Shown: piece by piece, positions 7,460 to 10,582 of the stretch | Position numbering within the stretch: position 1 is the stretch's first letter | Layout of the letters: each line of letters opens with the position of its first letter | Origin: Funneliformis mosseae | Taxonomy: Eukaryota; Glomeromycota; Glomeromycetes; Glomerales; Glomeraceae | Reading direction: 5' to 3' | Length of the DNA stretch: 10,582 nucleotides | Assembly: GCA_910592005.1 (NCBI GenBank) | Contig: CAJVPP010003861.1 | Coordinates: 1 to 10,582, forward strand | Notes under the pieces: model-generated | Seen by the model: the letters and a program-made list of their open reading frames with translations, nothing else | Database searches by the model: none | Told to the model about the DNA's origin: nothing | Program-made: the position numbers and the translations under genes

Positions 7460-7675
7460 CGAGCCGGAAATCCTACAACAGAACAATATTCCATGCTCGC
7501 CTTTAGCATATTTCTTTGCAAATCATTCCATTCGCTATCTTCCCTTTACACCTTCGCGATAATTTCGATTTTCGCCCTTTAAAATTTTATAATTTCGCAT
7601 TTTGTAACACAGTTCACTATTTCATTTTTAATTTCCGATTTAATTAGTAGTTTATTATATAATTTTTATGTAACA

Positions 7676-8540
7676 GTTTCGTAATTGCGTAGTTAGAATT
7701 TATTACTTGGCATTTACATAGTTTAATATATTGAAAAAGCGAATGTGTAGAGCGCCGACGTTGAGGCAACACTGACTAAATTTGACATATTAAATAAATT
7801 CTTGTAATAATTACTTCATTTTTATTCAACAATTACTCAATAAAACCTTCTGCTTACATTTACAAATTGTTTATAAATACATAAACGAAAGAACTGAATT
7901 CAACAATAGGTTAAACTATTACCCAAATCGACAGATCAGTTTAATTACTGATTATTTCGTATAATTAGTGTAATATTGTCAAATCTATAGAAAAATAAGT
8001 TTTATACTACAGCGCAACAAAGCTTTATGAGAATTTTAACCTTTTTTGCATACAGAAACAGTAATATTCTAATAAAAATATTTCTTAGATATTTTCGCTA
8101 TATATATAATGCTAGTATTGCACAATTTTCACTAATTTGCACAAAATTAATCAAATATAACTACTAAGCATCCCCTTGACAATCAAATACATTAATGTCT
8201 TACAAATTACAACGTGAAATATTGCTTATGTATATTTTGTATTTTGTATAAATTAATAAATCATACTAGTTAATTAATAATACATTTCTCTGAGTAACTA
8301 ATGTAAAACACCCAGCTTCATATAGTTTCACCTCTTATTTTACAATGAATTTGTATTTAATTAATTAATAAAACACAAATTAATTTACAAAGAAAATAAT
8401 TTGTCTCATATTATTTCAACTTCTTAAATGTAAATTACCAAATGTATGAATATCAAAGTTATTTTTTTAAGATACTTGTAGAAATTTTAAAAAAAATATT
8501 TAAGAACTATTCTTCAAGTCTATGTATAAAATTTAGACCA
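7676..8540. other. A/T-rich spacer with nothing recognised
   Basis: I see no open frame longer than chance, no RNA gene and no notable repeat here beyond ordinary A/T runs. A small GC-richer patch at about 7740-7775 has no identifiable content. Confidence 0.5.
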
Positions 8541-8883
8541 AAAGTCATGTGCACAAGTTGTACTAAAAAATAGAAAATTAATGCATGTATTACATAGTAT
8601 TTCCATTTTTATATATAATTTATCTATTTTTAGTAATTATTTGCACATATGTTATGTTGTGTAATATGTGCAGACAAAATTTAATGTGCTTATGTACACA
8701 TTGTGCACATGAACTTTACATACTGTTTCAAGTTCAGTGAAAAGATTCCTTAACTCAGGTATATATAAAAAAATTAATATATCTTAGCACAAGGTTTAAG
8801 AAGATATTAAAACTATTTAAGAACTGTTTTTAAGTTCAGTAAGAGGATTCCTTAATTAAGATATATATAAAAAATTAATATAT
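8495..8883 (+). repeat. Diverged direct repeat, 61-bp unit at 101-bp spacing
   Basis: The segments 8722-8782 and 8823-8883 align over about 61 bases. Both start ACTGTTT, share AAGTTCAGT, GATTCCTTAA and TATATATAAAAAA, and end TTAATATAT, with a few substitutions and single-base gaps. Part of a third, more diverged copy is visible at about 8495-8530 (TTTAAGAACTATTCTTCAAG against TTTAAGAACTGTTTTTAAG at 8816-8834). The pattern indicates local duplication of an A/T-rich non-coding unit. Confidence 0.65.
8548..8710. promoter_or_regulatory. Cluster of TGTGCA/TGCACA sites
   Basis: Within about 160 bp the TGTGC core occurs five times: the palindrome TGTGCACA at 8548-8555 and again at 8702-8709, TGCACATAT at 8642-8650, ATATGTGCA at 8664-8672, and ATGTGC at 8684-8689. 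The middle two form a perfect 9-bp inverted repeat with a 13-base loop. Such density of a G/C-containing word in very A/T-rich DNA is unusual. A cluster of binding sites or part of the neighbouring repeat is possible. Confidence 0.4.
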
Positions 8884-8987
8884 AATTTTTTAAATAATTT
8901 TGCTCAAAAACATAAATAGCTTACATCTTTATTTTTCTAAAAACATTTTTATTTTATCAATGTTTAATATATTTCTTATCTAATCTT

Positions 8988-9022
8988 AAAATAAAAAATA
9001 AAAAATAAAAATAAAAATAAAA
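8988..9022 (+). repeat. AAAAT/AAAAAT microsatellite
   Basis: About 35 bases of A4-6 separated by single T residues, with the unit shifting between 5 and 6 bases. An ordinary simple repeat, probably variable in length between strains. Confidence 0.85.
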
Positions 9023-10012
9023 GTTTTGATTTATCATAATTAATTTTGAACATAAATATCTTAATATTTACTAAACCAATTATTATCAATCTTTGATTAG
9101 CAGATTTAATATATTCTAATTTTTCAAATAGTCAAAATTTTATCAAAATCCAATCACTTAATCCAAAGAAATTTGTAAAAAACAGAAAGCAATTATTTTG
9201 AAACTCATTATATAAGAATCTCAAGTAAATAATGTGAATACTAGAACTAAAGAAAAGAACTATCCAAAAATAATAATACTGAATACTAATATCATCATTA
9301 GTGAATCTAAAAAAAGTAAAATCTGTATATTTAATATGTAAGAAATAGCATTCAATTATTTAAACTGCAAACTTTTAAAATAAAACAATTATGTGATCTA
9401 AGATCATAGAAATATTAATTCAATAATGATCAGATTTAACCTTAAAAAAGCTTTAAATATGCTAAAATTCATCAAATTAGATCACATAAAACTGAAATAG
9501 CTTTATAAATTAAATAGATTTTATATATAATAATACATTTTTTTATGAATATAAAAAATATATTATTTCCATATATAAATTTCTTATAGAATATAATTTA
9601 TTTATTCTAAATTTTTTGATTTATTTTATTTTATAAATAAATTAATTTATTTATATTAATTATTAATCTTAATTAATCAATTTGATAATTCATATTTTAA
9701 TAATTATAATTTAATTTATATATATAAGTTTATTTAAGTAATTACAAACTGTATTTTTATAATATTTATTCTATATACAGTGTTACTAAATAAATATTTC
9801 ATAAAATTATAATATAATATAATTATAAAGAAAAAAAATATTGGATTTATTTATAATATATTTTAATTATTTTCATCTATTATAAAAATAAATTAATAAA
9901 TTAAAATATATATATTCAAGCTTATATTTAAATTACTTACTTATTCATTATTTGTAATATTTAAAGCTTCTATAATTAAAAATATATAAGTTAAATTAAA
10001 TAAATTAATAAA
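9023..10012. other. Very A/T-rich spacer downstream of the kinase gene
   Basis: No gene is supported. From about 9520 the sequence is almost wholly A and T, made of TTTATA, AATTAA and TATATA words with only rare G or C. It must contain the 3' end of the minus-strand kinase gene, but so many AATAAA-like words occur that none can be singled out. Confidence 0.6.
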
Positions 10013-10582
10013 TTATATATATGTATTATAATAATTACCAAAATTTTGACTAAATTCTAAACTTTTAATTTCATGATCTAAAATTTCATTTAATCTTTCA
10101 GTAAAATCAAGTAAACGACTTGTATGAAATACTTGTGGATGATCTTTTATATCATTTAAATTATTAGTTTGATTTTGATTTAATGTTTTATCTGCTTTAT
10201 AAAATTCTATAATATCATCTTTTAATTCTGTATCAAAATCTTTAACTTTAATAATTTTAATCCAAGTATTAGTAATTTCTTTAATTTCTAATGCAGTTGG
10301 TCTTTTTGATGGATCCATATGCCAACATTTTTTCATTAAATTTATATAACATTTAGGAGCATTTTTAATGAGTTTAGGACGTTTACCTTTACAAATATCT
10401 AAACTAAGTTGAAAATATAAGCTTCATTATTAAATGGAGAAACTCCTGATAATAATTCCCACATAATTATAGAGAAACTATATATATCACTAGCTTTAGT
10501 ATAAATTTGTCCTCTTAAAATCTCAGGAGCTACAAATGGTAAAACACCATAAATTTCATTTTTTTTAGATGTTTGAAAATAA
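10013..10582 (-). CDS. 3' end of a TKL-type protein kinase gene, partial, with one frameshift
   Basis: On the minus strand, entering at the right edge, the frame reads GVLPFVAPEILRGQIYT (kinase subdomain VIII with the APE motif), then SDIYSFSIIMWELLSG (subdomain IX, with the Asp that supports the catalytic loop), then SPFNNEAY. There the frame breaks at about 10415-10417. It resumes in another frame as FQLSLDICKGKRP, followed by MKKCWHMDPSKRPTA (subdomain XI with its invariant Arg). A tail of about 80 residues contains HTSRLLDF, typical of the expanded Rhizophagus kinases, and stops at 10013. One missing base accounts for the break: with it, the joint reads EAYDFQLSLDICKG as in relatives. The ATP-binding and catalytic loops lie beyond the window. 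It is either a recent pseudogene or an assembly error. The usual YSFG is YSFS here. Family call firm; substrate unknown. Confidence 0.82.

Larger units (their letters stand above)
7299..7609 (+). mobile_element. Candidate solo LTR or retroelement remnant (weak)
   Basis: This stretch is clearly richer in G+C (about 40% by eye in places) than its surroundings. It begins with TGTTAC (7299-7304) and shows inverted ends GTGTTAC (7298-7304) and GTAACAC (7604-7610); a second GTAACA at 7670-7675 would give a longer version. Inside are three 16-bp tandem repeats, then a TATA-like box about 12 bp further on, then a pyrimidine-rich stretch, the order expected of an LTR with U3 repeats and a promoter. 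Against it: no matching 5-bp target duplication flanks either version, no primer-binding site or polypurine tract is seen, and no second copy lies in the window. An untranslated promoter region of an unrecognised gene is the alternative. Confidence 0.3.

Noticed and set aside
7299..7675. Longer version of the LTR candidate ending at GTAACA 7670-7675
   Set aside because: No target-site duplication (AATAG on the left, GTTTC on the right), and the G/C enrichment fades well before this end. I kept only the shorter version, at low confidence.
9520..10012. Nearly pure A/T stretch considered as mitochondrial insertion or replication origin
   Set aside because: No mitochondrial gene fragment and no defined origin motif can be recognised; base composition alone is not evidence.
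1..10582. tRNA, rRNA genes or a CRISPR array
   Set aside because: No cloverleaf-like sequence with conserved tRNA boxes, no rRNA-like stretch and no regular repeat-spacer array was noticed on either strand. A covariance-model scan was not possible here.

Overview
The window looks like nuclear DNA of an arbuscular mycorrhizal fungus of the Glomeromycotina, with Rhizophagus as the closest match I can think of. The base composition is very A+T-rich (about three quarters A/T by eye). Genes are sparse and separated by kilobases of non-coding DNA. Introns are short (59 and about 93 bp), with GTAAGT/GTAAGC donors and a TACTAAT-like branch site. The three recognisable genes belong to families greatly expanded in those fungi: DUF4419, GH18-like surface proteins, and TKL-type protein kinases. 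The organism is inferred from family content and style, not from a database match.

Layout. Positions 1-140 hold a short minus-strand open stretch that runs off the left edge and contains three TTGGAAG heptamers; it is probably the edge of a repeat or of another gene. Positions 506-1552 carry an intact single-exon DUF4419 gene whose ATG directly follows a T10/A15 tract. Positions 1553-3731 have no convincing gene but contain a poly(A) signal, two CACGTG sites (one a 12-bp palindrome) and a 9-bp inverted repeat. Positions 3732-5488 are a broken gene for a secreted or membrane-anchored GH18 (chitinase-fold) protein. It has a signal peptide or anchor, two introns, a GH18-like core and a C-terminal transmembrane segment, but also three nonsense codons and at least two one-base frameshifts. 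Its catalytic motif already departs from consensus, so the ancestor was probably a non-catalytic, lectin-like or receptor-like protein.

Positions 5489-10012 have no recognisable gene. They contain adjoining stem-loops just past the GH18 pseudogene, several palindromes, and a relatively GC-rich island (about 7.3-7.6 kb) with three exact-period 16-bp repeats ahead of a TATA-like box. Beyond that lie a cluster of TGTGCA sites, a 61-bp direct repeat at 101-bp spacing, an AAAAT microsatellite and about 500 bp of nearly pure A/T. Positions 10013-10582 (minus strand) are the 3' end of a TKL-type kinase gene that continues past the right edge and carries one apparent one-base deletion.

The genes do not form an operon or an evident pathway. 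The window reads as a birth-and-death region: one intact family member, one clearly dead, and one damaged or mis-assembled, set in repeat-rich spacer. I found no convincing new multi-gene system. The most interesting item is the GH18-fold membrane protein with a degenerate active site.
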